Assembly: GCA_016763335.1 (NCBI GenBank)
Contig: JAESUD010000203.1
Span: forward strand, 1-12,041
Reading direction: 5' to 3'
DNA length: 12,041 nt
From: Emcibacteraceae bacterium
Lineage (GTDB): Bacteria > Pseudomonadota > Alphaproteobacteria > Sphingomonadales > Emcibacteraceae
The first letter of the stretch is position 1. Each line of letters begins with the position of its first letter. The position numbers and the translations under genes were made by a program. The notes beneath the pieces were generated by a model, which was not told the DNA's origin, did not search any database, and saw only the letters and a program-made list of their open reading frames with translations. Of this stretch, positions 1-6,342 are shown one piece after another.

Positions 1-1211
1 GCTTCTTGAACACTAGAGCTGATTTCACGAGTTGCGGAACCCTGTTCTTCGACAGCAGCAGAAATTGAGGTAGAAATTTCACTCACCTGCTGCACCGTTA
101 TTTTAATAGTTTCAATAGCCTCTACAACACTTTTTGTTTGCGTCTGAATATTTTCAACTTGCGTTTTAATATCGACGGTCGCTGTTGCTGTTTGACCGGC
201 AAGATTTTTCACTTCACTTGCCACAACAGCAAAGCCTTTACCGGCTTCACCGGCGCGCGCCGCTTCTATTGTCGCATTAAGTGCAAGAAGATTTGTTTGC
301 GCTGCAATGTCGTTAATTAAACTTACAACATTACCAATTTCATTAGAAGCCTCTAACAAACCAGAAACAGTTTGAATTGTTTCTTCTGTTTTTTGCTCAG
401 CTTCACCACTTATTGTTGATGCATGAATAACTTGTTTGCCAATTTCATCTATACTCGCAGAAAGTTCTTCTGTTGCAGCAGCAACAGTTTGTGAATTAGA
501 CGATGTTTGATCCGCGGCCGAAGCAATAGCACCAGATAAACTGATACTACGTTCCGCATTACTACTCATTGTTTTTGCATTATTCAAAAGTTGCATTGCT
601 TCCTGATGAACGGATTCTACAGCTTCCTGAACGGCCTTTTCAACACTTGCCTGTTGTGTGATAACTTCCCAAGTTAACATTGGCCCTATATATCCACCAG
701 CATCATCAGTGATAGCACTTATTTCCAAGGAAAGGATTTCCGGTCCAACATTAATTCTTGTGCTCCACGGTAATTTAGTTGGATCACTAAGTATTCTTCG
801 TTGATGAGATGGATCTTTATGAAAGACATCAATACATGTACCAATCAATTCAGATGCTTTTATTGGAAGATATTGTTCAATACTGCTCAAGGTATTAATG
901 CATGTTTTGTTGGCATAAGTAATGACAAAGGTTTCAGGGTCACACATCATAACATTAATAGGCATCTTATCGATCATCTGTGTAAGACGTTTTGTGTCCT
1001 CTTCAATTTTTACTTTTTCCGTGACAATAGACCAGCTTAGCGCAGCATATATATATTTGTTATTGTCATCAAAAATTGGATCAACCAAAAGTTCCAATAA
1101 TTCTGGGCCAACCTTTATGACTGCTTTATGGGGAAGATTAGCAGCATTGGCTAGAATATTACGCTGATGAGATGGGTTTTTATGGAAGATATCAATACAA
1201 CTGCCACAAGG
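1..1211 (-). CDS. Methyl-accepting chemotaxis protein, main C-terminal part (partial; frameshifted from its N-terminus)
   Basis: This is the open frame that carries most of a soluble chemoreceptor; it would signal to CheA/CheW from the cytoplasm. It opens after a TGA at 1212-1214 and runs off the left edge with no stop. It begins inside PAS repeat 1 ([13 protein letters not shown]), followed by a complete PAS repeat 2 (PINVMMCDP..., [24 protein letters not shown]). An alanine/serine/glutamate-rich coiled-coil follows, with the MCP hairpin tip ([20 protein letters not shown], then GFAVVASEV) at about 231-308. No transmembrane segment or HAMP domain is visible. If the frame break at about 1204 is real, translation could restart only at internal ATGs such as 977 or 965, at the start of PAS repeat 2, leaving a one-PAS receptor. 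The MCP identity is clear; the ligand is unknown. Confidence 0.9.
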
Positions 1212-1375
1212 TCATCTGCCTTAATAGGCAAAAATTCTTCAAGAGTTTTTAATGTTTCTATGCTCGTCTTATTTGCATATTTAATCACCAATGTATTAGG
1301 ATCGCAAAGCATTACATTAATTGGTAAGCCTTCAATAACCCTTTGAAATTCATCCATCGAATTATTTTCGGTTTT
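650..1375 (-). repeat. Tandem duplication of a PAS module inside the chemoreceptor
   Basis: Two PAS units of about 121 codons lie head to tail; matching words sit exactly 363 bp apart (TGATGAGATGG near 802 and 1165 on the plus strand). Both share INVM-CDP, YANKT, the LPIKA stretch, CID-FHK-PSHQR and VGPE-L, and diverge elsewhere. The pattern fits an old internal duplication. A histidine-bearing FHK-PSHQR segment is the most conserved part of both copies. Confidence 0.8.
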
Positions 1376-1447
1376 ATCGCTTATATCTACGTAATTTTCT
1401 TCATTACCACGTACCGCTCTAAGTTTGTTGAATAACATATTTGCCAT
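1151..1447 (-). CDS. N-terminal fragment of the PAS-MCP chemoreceptor (truncated by frameshift)
   Basis: This frame encodes the receptor start: a short charged N-terminus, then the first half of PAS repeat 1 ([23 protein letters not shown]). It then leaves the PAS pattern and ends at a TAG at 1151-1153 after about 17 unrelated residues. The switch is sharp. DDLV should be followed by [15 protein letters not shown], which is present one frame away. ATG 1447 is preferred as start, with AAGGG immediately upstream; GTG 1450 is adjacent and ATG 1438 is a third option. I see no signal peptide or membrane helix, so the intact receptor should be cytoplasmic. As it stands the product is a half PAS domain of 99 residues or fewer, unlikely to function alone. 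It was probably continuous with the frame covering 1-1211. Confidence 0.8.
   Translation of the reverse strand: MANMLFNKLRAVRGNEENYVDISDKTENNSMDEFQRVIEGLPINVMLCDPNTLVIKYANKTSIETLKTLEEFLPIKADDLVAVVLISSIKTHLISVIF
1203..1205 (-). other. Apparent one-base deletion (frameshift) in the chemoreceptor gene
   Basis: On the minus strand the codons read CTT GTG GCA GTT. Adding one G to the GG gives CTT GTG GGC AGT TGT ATT GAT, i.e. L-V-G-S-C-I-D. That matches the equivalent site of PAS repeat 2 (L-I-G-T-C-I-D). The site is a short C run (CC, expected CCC) on the plus strand. The sequence alone cannot tell a real mutation from a sequencing or assembly error. Confidence 0.85.
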
Positions 1448-1755
1448 CACCCTTTTAATTAGACTTGCCTTATTTAAGGTTGAACATAGAAAATATAGTT
1501 TAACAAAATGTTAAATACCTTTTAAATAAAATTTAATACTTAATAAGTTAAATTTATATTTGTTAATAATTACAGACGCTTAGTGATTGTTAAATAAAAT
1601 ATTAAATAAAAATTTTAAATAAAAATATGCCGGTTAAAATGCGTACAACCATTCTTATAAATATAAATTTTTGTTTTTTTTGTTGAAAAAATCATTTATT
1701 GTTTATGTTCCTAATTTATATTTAAGAACATTTATTCTGTAAATTAAAAGTTGAA
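1448..1755. promoter_or_regulatory. AT-rich divergent intergenic region between chemoreceptor and class V PLP enzyme genes
   Basis: This 308-bp stretch separates two divergent genes, so it must hold both promoters. I see no convincing -35/-10 pair. It contains four copies of TTAAATAAA (1522-1530, 1590-1598, 1602-1610, 1615-1623); the last three are spaced 12-13 bp. It also holds a 6-bp inverted repeat TTTAAC/GTTAAA with a 5-nt loop at 1499-1515. No credible ORF or RNA gene is visible. Confidence 0.5.
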
Positions 1756-2949
1756 ATGGCACTATTTATGAGCAACATAATCACATTTGATCCCTCTTCA
1801 CCCTTTCCACATCGAGATTGTTTTTTTCCTTTAAAAGGCATTTATCTCAACGCTGGCGTTCAGCATCCGGTTAGCCGCGGAAGTGCCGAAGCGGCATATG
1901 ATTATATCAAATATAAAGGCTTCCATACCGATCATGATTATAATCCGATAGTCATGCGAAAAGAGGTGATTGGAAAATTTGCCAAATTGATAAATGCAGA
2001 ACCAAATGAATTAACTTATGTCGGTAGTACAACTGCTGGTGAAAATTTAATCATCCAAGCGTTAGAGTTGATTAAAAATGGCGGTCAGGTGGTTACAGAT
2101 GACCTTCATTATTTTGGTTCGTATCAAATCTACGGCGAACTTAAGAAACAAGGTATTGAAGTGATCACCATTCGCCATAAAAATGGCAACATTGATTATG
2201 CAGAATATGAAGCGGCAATTACTGACAAAACAACCCTTGTCGCGGTTTCCAGCGTATCAACATTTAACGGTCATCAGCATGATTTAAAAAGACTGTGCGA
2301 CATTGCCCATAAACACGGAGCGCTGGTTTACGCAGACAGCATCCATCATATTGGCGCAACACCGTTTGATGTTAAAGACAGTGGTGTGGATTTTATATCC
2401 TGCGGCACCTTTAAATGGCTAATGGCAGATCAGGGACTTGGGTTTTTATATGTTCGCAGTGATGTGCTGCCCAAGTTAAACCGCCCCTGGTACGGCAAGC
2501 GTCAGGTAAGAAACCTTGTCACCCATGTTTTTCCCGGCGATCAGATAGCAAATGATGATCAGGTATATGAATATGATCTTGAAGAAAGCACAGAAGGATA
2601 TTTTTCGGTATGGAGCGAACCGCGTATCGTTATTGCCCAATTAAATTATTCATTGAGTTATATTTTAGAAACAGGTGTTGAACGGATTACAGAGTACCGC
2701 CAACCAATGTTAAAGATTTTAAGGACCGAGATTGAGGCACTTGGCTTAAAATGCCAAACACCGCCGGATAGTATTACGCCATTACTCACTTTCGCTTGTA
2801 ATAATGCAAATAAAAGACTTGCACCGTTACTCGACAAAGCTGGCATTAAATTGAGCATCTATAGAGATCATTTCAGACTAGCACTATCCGTTTATAATGA
2901 TATGGATGATGCCAAAAGGTTGATAGATAGTTTAAAACAGCTTGATTAA
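1756..2949 (+). CDS. PLP-dependent aminotransferase class V-fold enzyme
   Basis: This is a 397-residue cytoplasmic fold-type I PLP enzyme of the class V family, which includes cysteine desulfurases, isopenicillin N epimerase-like proteins and kynureninase-like proteins. Visible landmarks in order are LNAGVQHPVS (31-40), the phosphate-binding STTAGEN (91-97), YADSIHHIG (192-200) with D194 expected to hold the pyridine nitrogen and H197 stacking near the cofactor, and CGTFKW (216-221) with K220 as the Schiff-base lysine. The C-terminal small domain is complete. All catalytic landmarks are intact, so it should be active, but the substrate cannot be read from sequence. I see no active-site cysteine loop that would demand cysteine desulfurase function. 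ATG 1756 has a weak AAAAG 5 nt upstream; ATG 1768 is an alternative. Its 3' end overlaps the convergent GGDEF-EAL gene by 4 bp. Confidence 0.9.
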   Translation: MALFMSNIITFDPSSPFPHRDCFFPLKGIYLNAGVQHPVSRGSAEAAYDYIKYKGFHTDHDYNPIVMRKEVIGKFAKLINAEPNELTYVGSTTAGENLIIQALELIKNGGQVVTDDLHYFGSYQIYGELKKQGIEVITIRHKNGNIDYAEYEAAITDKTTLVAVSSVSTFNGHQHDLKRLCDIAHKHGALVYADSIHHIGATPFDVKDSGVDFISCGTFKWLMADQGLGFLYVRSDVLPKLNRPWYGKRQVRNLVTHVFPGDQIANDDQVYEYDLEESTEGYFSVWSEPRIVIAQLNYSLSYILETGVERITEYRQPMLKILRTEIEALGLKCQTPPDSITPLLTFACNNANKRLAPLLDKAGIKLSIYRDHFRLALSVYNDMDDAKRLIDSLKQLD

Positions 2950-4244
2950 CCGTTATAGTTTTTGTACCAATCAAGAAAATCAGTTTCCACCATTGGTTTG
3001 CTGACAAGAAACCCTTGAAATTCATCACAATCATGGGATTTAATTATTTCAAATTGTTCCTCGGACTCAACCCCCATAGCCACCACGCGAAAATCCATAC
3101 TTTTACCCAGCATGATAATCGATTTTAAAATGGCAGTGTTTTTTTCATCGGACGGCACATTATCAAGAAAATGGCGATCAATCTTTATTTCGTCAATTTT
3201 TAAGTCTTTAAGTACCGAAAGGCTCGAAAATCCGGAACCAAAACCATCAATGGAAATCTGATAACCATATGATTTAATTTCGCTCATTAATGCAGAAGCC
3301 AACGTAACATCATGAGTAATAATATTTTCACTGATTTCTAGAATAAGATCAAAAGATTCGTCCGCATTTTCGCGAGAAAGCTTATGAAGAGATGCAAGTA
3401 AGGACGCCCCATTTTTAAACTGAACATCAGAAATATTAATTGAAATTGGTAAATTAATACCCGCCTTTTTCCATCCATTGTTGATCGACTGAGCTTTTTC
3501 AAGAACCCAATCACCTATTTTAAGAATAAGGTCACTATTTTCAGCCACAGGAATAAATTCATCAGGGGATATAATATTATTTTCACTATCACGCATTCTC
3601 ACCAGCGCTTCGACGCCACAAATCTTCCTGCTGTTTATGTCAATTTTCGGTTGCAGCATTAAAACAAAGCTCTCCTCGGCAAGCGTTGACAATATGGAGG
3701 TCTTCACGACTTCCTGCTGTTCTACTATTTTACCAATTTCTTCATTAAAATAATAATATGAATTATCGCCTCTGCTTGCAGCAATCTGCACTGCCGACCC
3801 GGCAAAACTCATAACTTCATCAATTTCTGTGGTATCAACGGGAAGTAATACAACACCAACCGCCGTCGACGGTGATATTTTTTTTCCCATTATTTCGCAT
3901 TCTATAGTAAGATAATCCTGCACTTTTTTTAAGACGGTATGGATATCTTCTTGTTTATGAATGCTGTTTGCAACAATAACAAAACGGTCATTTTCAAATT
4001 GCACAGCCGTATCAAGGTCCCATAAACATTTTTTTATACGGGATGCCATCAATGATAGAAATTCATTAGTGCCTTCATCACCAATTCGGCTTTTAATATC
4101 ATCCATATTATTTAATTGAATGAGTAACACACCGGCATTTGAAGTATTTCTAAGTACCTGTTTTAAGGTGTCATCAAGTAATGACCATAGATATGCCCGA
4201 TCAGGTAGTCCGGTGACAGGGTCATATTGAATTGGTTCTTTCAT
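2946..4244 (-). CDS. GGDEF-EAL domain protein with degenerate catalytic motifs (likely c-di-GMP effector)
   Basis: This 432-residue protein has no signal peptide, membrane helix or N-terminal sensor domain. The GGDEF domain (about 5-170) starts with the usual DPVTGLPDR. Its signature is ENDRF at 84-88 instead of GGDEF, so cyclase activity is unlikely. The EAL domain (about 185-425) keeps E212-A-L, N270, E303, D333, K354 and Q410. However, the DDFGTG motif reads DGFGSG (second Asp replaced by G334), and the Glu of the usual AEGVE motif is M390. Both positions are normally needed for metal binding and catalysis in EAL phosphodiesterases, so this is more likely a c-di-GMP-binding or regulatory protein than an enzyme, as known for LapD and FimX. 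AGGAAA lies 6 nt before the ATG. It follows the dipeptidase gene by 58 bp and may share its transcript. Confidence 0.92.
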   Translation of the reverse strand: MKEPIQYDPVTGLPDRAYLWSLLDDTLKQVLRNTSNAGVLLIQLNNMDDIKSRIGDEGTNEFLSLMASRIKKCLWDLDTAVQFENDRFVIVANSIHKQEDIHTVLKKVQDYLTIECEIMGKKISPSTAVGVVLLPVDTTEIDEVMSFAGSAVQIAASRGDNSYYYFNEEIGKIVEQQEVVKTSILSTLAEESFVLMLQPKIDINSRKICGVEALVRMRDSENNIISPDEFIPVAENSDLILKIGDWVLEKAQSINNGWKKAGINLPISINISDVQFKNGASLLASLHKLSRENADESFDLILEISENIITHDVTLASALMSEIKSYGYQISIDGFGSGFSSLSVLKDLKIDEIKIDRHFLDNVPSDEKNTAILKSIIMLGKSMDFRVVAMGVESEEQFEIIKSHDCDEFQGFLVSKPMVETDFLDWYKNYNG

Positions 4245-4302
4245 AGTTTTTCCTGTTATTTTCTTACCAGTATATTTTCGTCATAATATGGTTAAATAAA
4301 GA

Positions 4303-5349
4303 TTAATTTTCACCTAGTAATTGTTCGAACGTTTCATTGAGGATGGGGTATTTTTGCCATTCTTCATGATCAAAGTGCCACCATTCATTCGACACTACTT
4401 TAAAACCTTCTGCTTCGACATATGTACGGAGCAAATCACGATGCCATCTTTCAAGCGATGTCCCACCCATATATTCGGGATATGACCGGTCAGACATTTC
4501 ATCATAAGTGCCAACCATTTTTATAACTTCGCCCGTTTCAAGGTCATAAAGCGTCATATCAACAGCACTACCCATATTATGTTTAGAGCCGGACTCTGGA
4601 TTAGCGACAAAATCGCGTTCAAACCCCGAGGTCGTGTCCCAAAATACCTTTGTCACATACCAAGGACGGTAAGTATCATGGATAATTATGCCAAACCCCA
4701 GTGCATTTAACTTTTTATTGGCTTCATTAAGCGCCATTAACGCCGGGCGTTGCAAAAAGCTCTTGGCTTGTGAATAAGTGGGCACACTAAGAAAATTATT
4801 TGTTGTCGCATAACGAATATCAAGTTTAACTTTATCAAGAACCGTTGTTACATCAACAAGATCTGCATCACGAAAATCACCCTCTCGTACTGGTGGCTTA
4901 GCTTCAAGGGCTATTTTTATATATTCTTCAATGCTCTTCTTGAGAGTTACTTTAAAGCTACTGCCGTCTTTTGGTTCTATATAGTTTCTAATATATGAAC
5001 CACGGTCAATGATGATTTCTTTGCCTTGATCATTTTCATCAAACTTAAAAGATAGTTTTGAAAGTTTACCATTAATTTCGTAAATAAATTCGTTTTTTGG
5101 CCCCTCGGTTAATAACCATTTTTCTATATTTTCAATATCCATACCATTAGCAGGAGGATTAATCAGTGCCTGAAGCTTACCACCGTCTTCGCGAATAAGA
5201 ATTTTTTCCTCAGCAAGCATATATTCACCAAAAAACTGCACCAAGTTTTCATCGGCAGCGGCGGGCTTGTGATCAATATTGAATTCTGACGCATTTACAT
5301 TGAAAAAAACAGTCCAAATAAATGCACATAAAATTACAATTCTTTTCAT
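4303..5349 (-). CDS. ddpX: Exported VanX/DdpX-type D-alanyl-D-alanine dipeptidase (peptidase M15D) with extra N-terminal domain
   Basis: This is a zinc dipeptidase expected to hydrolyse D-Ala-D-Ala in the periplasm. Numbering from ATG 5349 (348 residues), MKRIVILCAFIWTVFFNVNA is a signal peptide. Residues about 30-150 form an extra domain absent from canonical VanX (about 200 residues). The M15D domain follows, with IRYATTNNF (178-186), the HDTYRPW stretch with R228, zinc ligands H257 and D264 in SKHNMGSAVD (255-264), and NEWWHFD (321-327) with catalytic E322 and ligand H325. The 7- and 3-residue spacings match VanX H116/D123 and E181/H184. The frame stays open upstream to 5421, but ATG 5349 is preferred: it gives a clean signal peptide and lies one base after the preceding gene's TAA. 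Substrate specificity is inferred from the family. The symbol follows the E. coli homologue and is a family label. Confidence 0.9.
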   Translation of the reverse strand: MKRIVILCAFIWTVFFNVNASEFNIDHKPAAADENLVQFFGEYMLAEEKILIREDGGKLQALINPPANGMDIENIEKWLLTEGPKNEFIYEINGKLSKLSFKFDENDQGKEIIIDRGSYIRNYIEPKDGSSFKVTLKKSIEEYIKIALEAKPPVREGDFRDADLVDVTTVLDKVKLDIRYATTNNFLSVPTYSQAKSFLQRPALMALNEANKKLNALGFGIIIHDTYRPWYVTKVFWDTTSGFERDFVANPESGSKHNMGSAVDMTLYDLETGEVIKMVGTYDEMSDRSYPEYMGGTSLERWHRDLLRTYVEAEGFKVVSNEWWHFDHEEWQKYPILNETFEQLLGEN

Positions 5350-5350
5350 T

Positions 5351-5854
5351 TTAATGTTCTTCGTTTCTATTTTCCTTGATCCACTCTTCGGCTTTTGTAC
5401 GGATGGTATTAATATCATCACGTTTCATATAATTGGTTACGCGCCACATAAATTTACGGGCTTTCTCAAAACCACCATCTTCAGCAAGAATAAACCAGTA
5501 ATAAGCCCCTGATATGTCATATTCTGTGCCGCGCGAATTAAGTTTCATAGTGCCAATATTGCCTTGTGATATCGGGTGACCTTGCGTCGCCGCTTTCATG
5601 AACCATTTATAGGCACTTGCATCGTCGCGTTCCATCGTGCGCCCGGTGGCATACATCACAGCGAGATGATATTGGGCAAGTATATGCCCTTCTTCTGCTG
5701 CTTGCGTAAACCCATCAAAGGCTTCCTCAAAGTGGCGATCATCAAAGGCTTTTTTTGCTTCTTCAAAGCTGGCATGCGCGCTTAATACCGGTGAAAGAAA
5801 GCCAATAATCAAGGCTATCATTAATATTTTTGCGTTTTTTATTGTTAAAAACAT
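5351..5854 (-). CDS. Exported Sel1-repeat (TPR-like) protein, longer copy
   Basis: This 167-residue protein has a signal peptide (MFLTIKNAKILMIALIIGFL, cleavage likely after AHA at 26-28). The mature part is two to three Sel1-like helical repeats, with the motifs EEAFDGFTQAAEEGHILAQ, LAVMYATGR, AYKWFMKAATQGHP and AYYWFILAEDGG, and a charged C-terminal tail. Sel1 repeats act as protein- or ligand-binding scaffolds and have no catalytic residues. The location is probably periplasmic; no lipobox is visible. An AGGTAA sits just before the ATG. The gene starts 15 bp after the shorter Sel1 gene ends and stops one base before the dipeptidase start, so translation is probably coupled. The partner is unknown; the dipeptidase is the natural candidate. 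Confidence 0.85.
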   Translation of the reverse strand: MFLTIKNAKILMIALIIGFLSPVLSAHASFEEAKKAFDDRHFEEAFDGFTQAAEEGHILAQYHLAVMYATGRTMERDDASAYKWFMKAATQGHPISQGNIGTMKLNSRGTEYDISGAYYWFILAEDGGFEKARKFMWRVTNYMKRDDINTIRTKAEEWIKENRNEEH

Positions 5855-5869
5855 TTTTTACCTACCCTA

Positions 5870-6169
5870 TTAAAAATATTCGTAAAGCAACTGAAGTGCC
5901 ATTGGCGCTTCAGGGTGTCCATTATCAGCGGCCTTTTGATACCATTCCTCCGCCTTTAAATCACTTTGATCGACACCATGACCATGTTCATACATTACGC
6001 CAATATTAAACTCGGCATTCATGTCCCCCTGTTCTGCGGCTTTCGTAAATTCACTTAACGCAAGAGCGTAATCCCCGCTGGCATATGCTTTTTCACCATG
6101 AGCATTATCGGCATAACTTAAAGCCGAAAAACTGTTAATTAATAATAGAATTATCACCGTAAGACGCAT
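5870..6169 (-). CDS. Small exported Sel1-repeat protein, shorter copy
   Basis: This 99-residue protein starts at ATG 6169 with the signal peptide MRLTVIILLLINSFSALSYA (cleavage after SYA, 18-20). The mature part is essentially one TPR/Sel1 pair: GDYALALSEFTKAAEQGDMN, then IGVMYEHGHGV, then AEEWYQKAADNGHPEA. The frame extends upstream to a TTG at 6220, but that start would bury the signal sequence behind 17 residues. AGGGAT lies about 10-12 nt before ATG 6169, a long spacing. It resembles the N-terminal half of the next gene's product (FT-AAE-G--AQ/AE, GVMY/AVMY), so the two are probably paralogues. It appears to be the first gene of the Sel1-Sel1-dipeptidase group. Confidence 0.8.
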   Translation of the reverse strand: MRLTVIILLLINSFSALSYADNAHGEKAYASGDYALALSEFTKAAEQGDMNAEFNIGVMYEHGHGVDQSDLKAEEWYQKAADNGHPEAPMALQLLYEYF

Positions 6170-6342
6170 ATTTATTTTTATCCCTATTTTGCCCCAATTT
6201 GGAAAATAGGTTATCGCCAATCATAATGAGTTACAATAGGAAAACACATATTTCAGCAATGCTTTAAGTAAATATTTAAAATAATAACGATAAATTGCTT
6301 CAATAACATAAAGGGCTACTTTGTGATGCTAGATAGAAACGT
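6170..6342. other. Intergenic gap between receptor gene 1 and the Sel1 group
   Basis: These 173 bp are AT-rich. They could hold a promoter for the Sel1-dipeptidase group, but I see no convincing promoter hexamers and no GC-rich hairpin plus T-run that would end transcription from the upstream receptor gene. Read-through from the receptors into the Sel1 genes is therefore possible. Confidence 0.4.

Noticed and set aside
138..1167. Several plus-strand ORFs of 60-81 codons opposite the chemoreceptor
   Set aside because: They are antisense shadows of a clearly coding minus-strand gene and show no family motif or ribosome binding site.
1590..1623. CRISPR-like or iteron array from the TTAAATAAA repeats
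   Set aside because: The units are too short and AT-rich, there are no spacers or replication genes, and low complexity explains much of it.
1756..2949. Firm assignment as isopenicillin N epimerase or cysteine desulfurase
   Set aside because: Only general class V landmarks are visible; substrate-specific residues cannot be assigned by eye.
2946..4244. Active diguanylate cyclase or phosphodiesterase
   Set aside because: The GGDEF signature is ENDRF, and two key EAL positions are substituted (G334, M390).
5350..5421. Upstream start for the dipeptidase at 5421
   Set aside because: It would put 24 polar residues before the signal peptide and overlap the Sel1 gene; ATG 5349 is far more natural.
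5279..5785. Plus-strand ORFs opposite the dipeptidase/Sel1 junction
   Set aside because: They lie antisense to genes with clear signal peptides and motifs; no independent support.
6221..6342. Terminator downstream of receptor gene 1
   Set aside because: Only short AT palindromes are present, with no GC-rich stem followed by a T-run.
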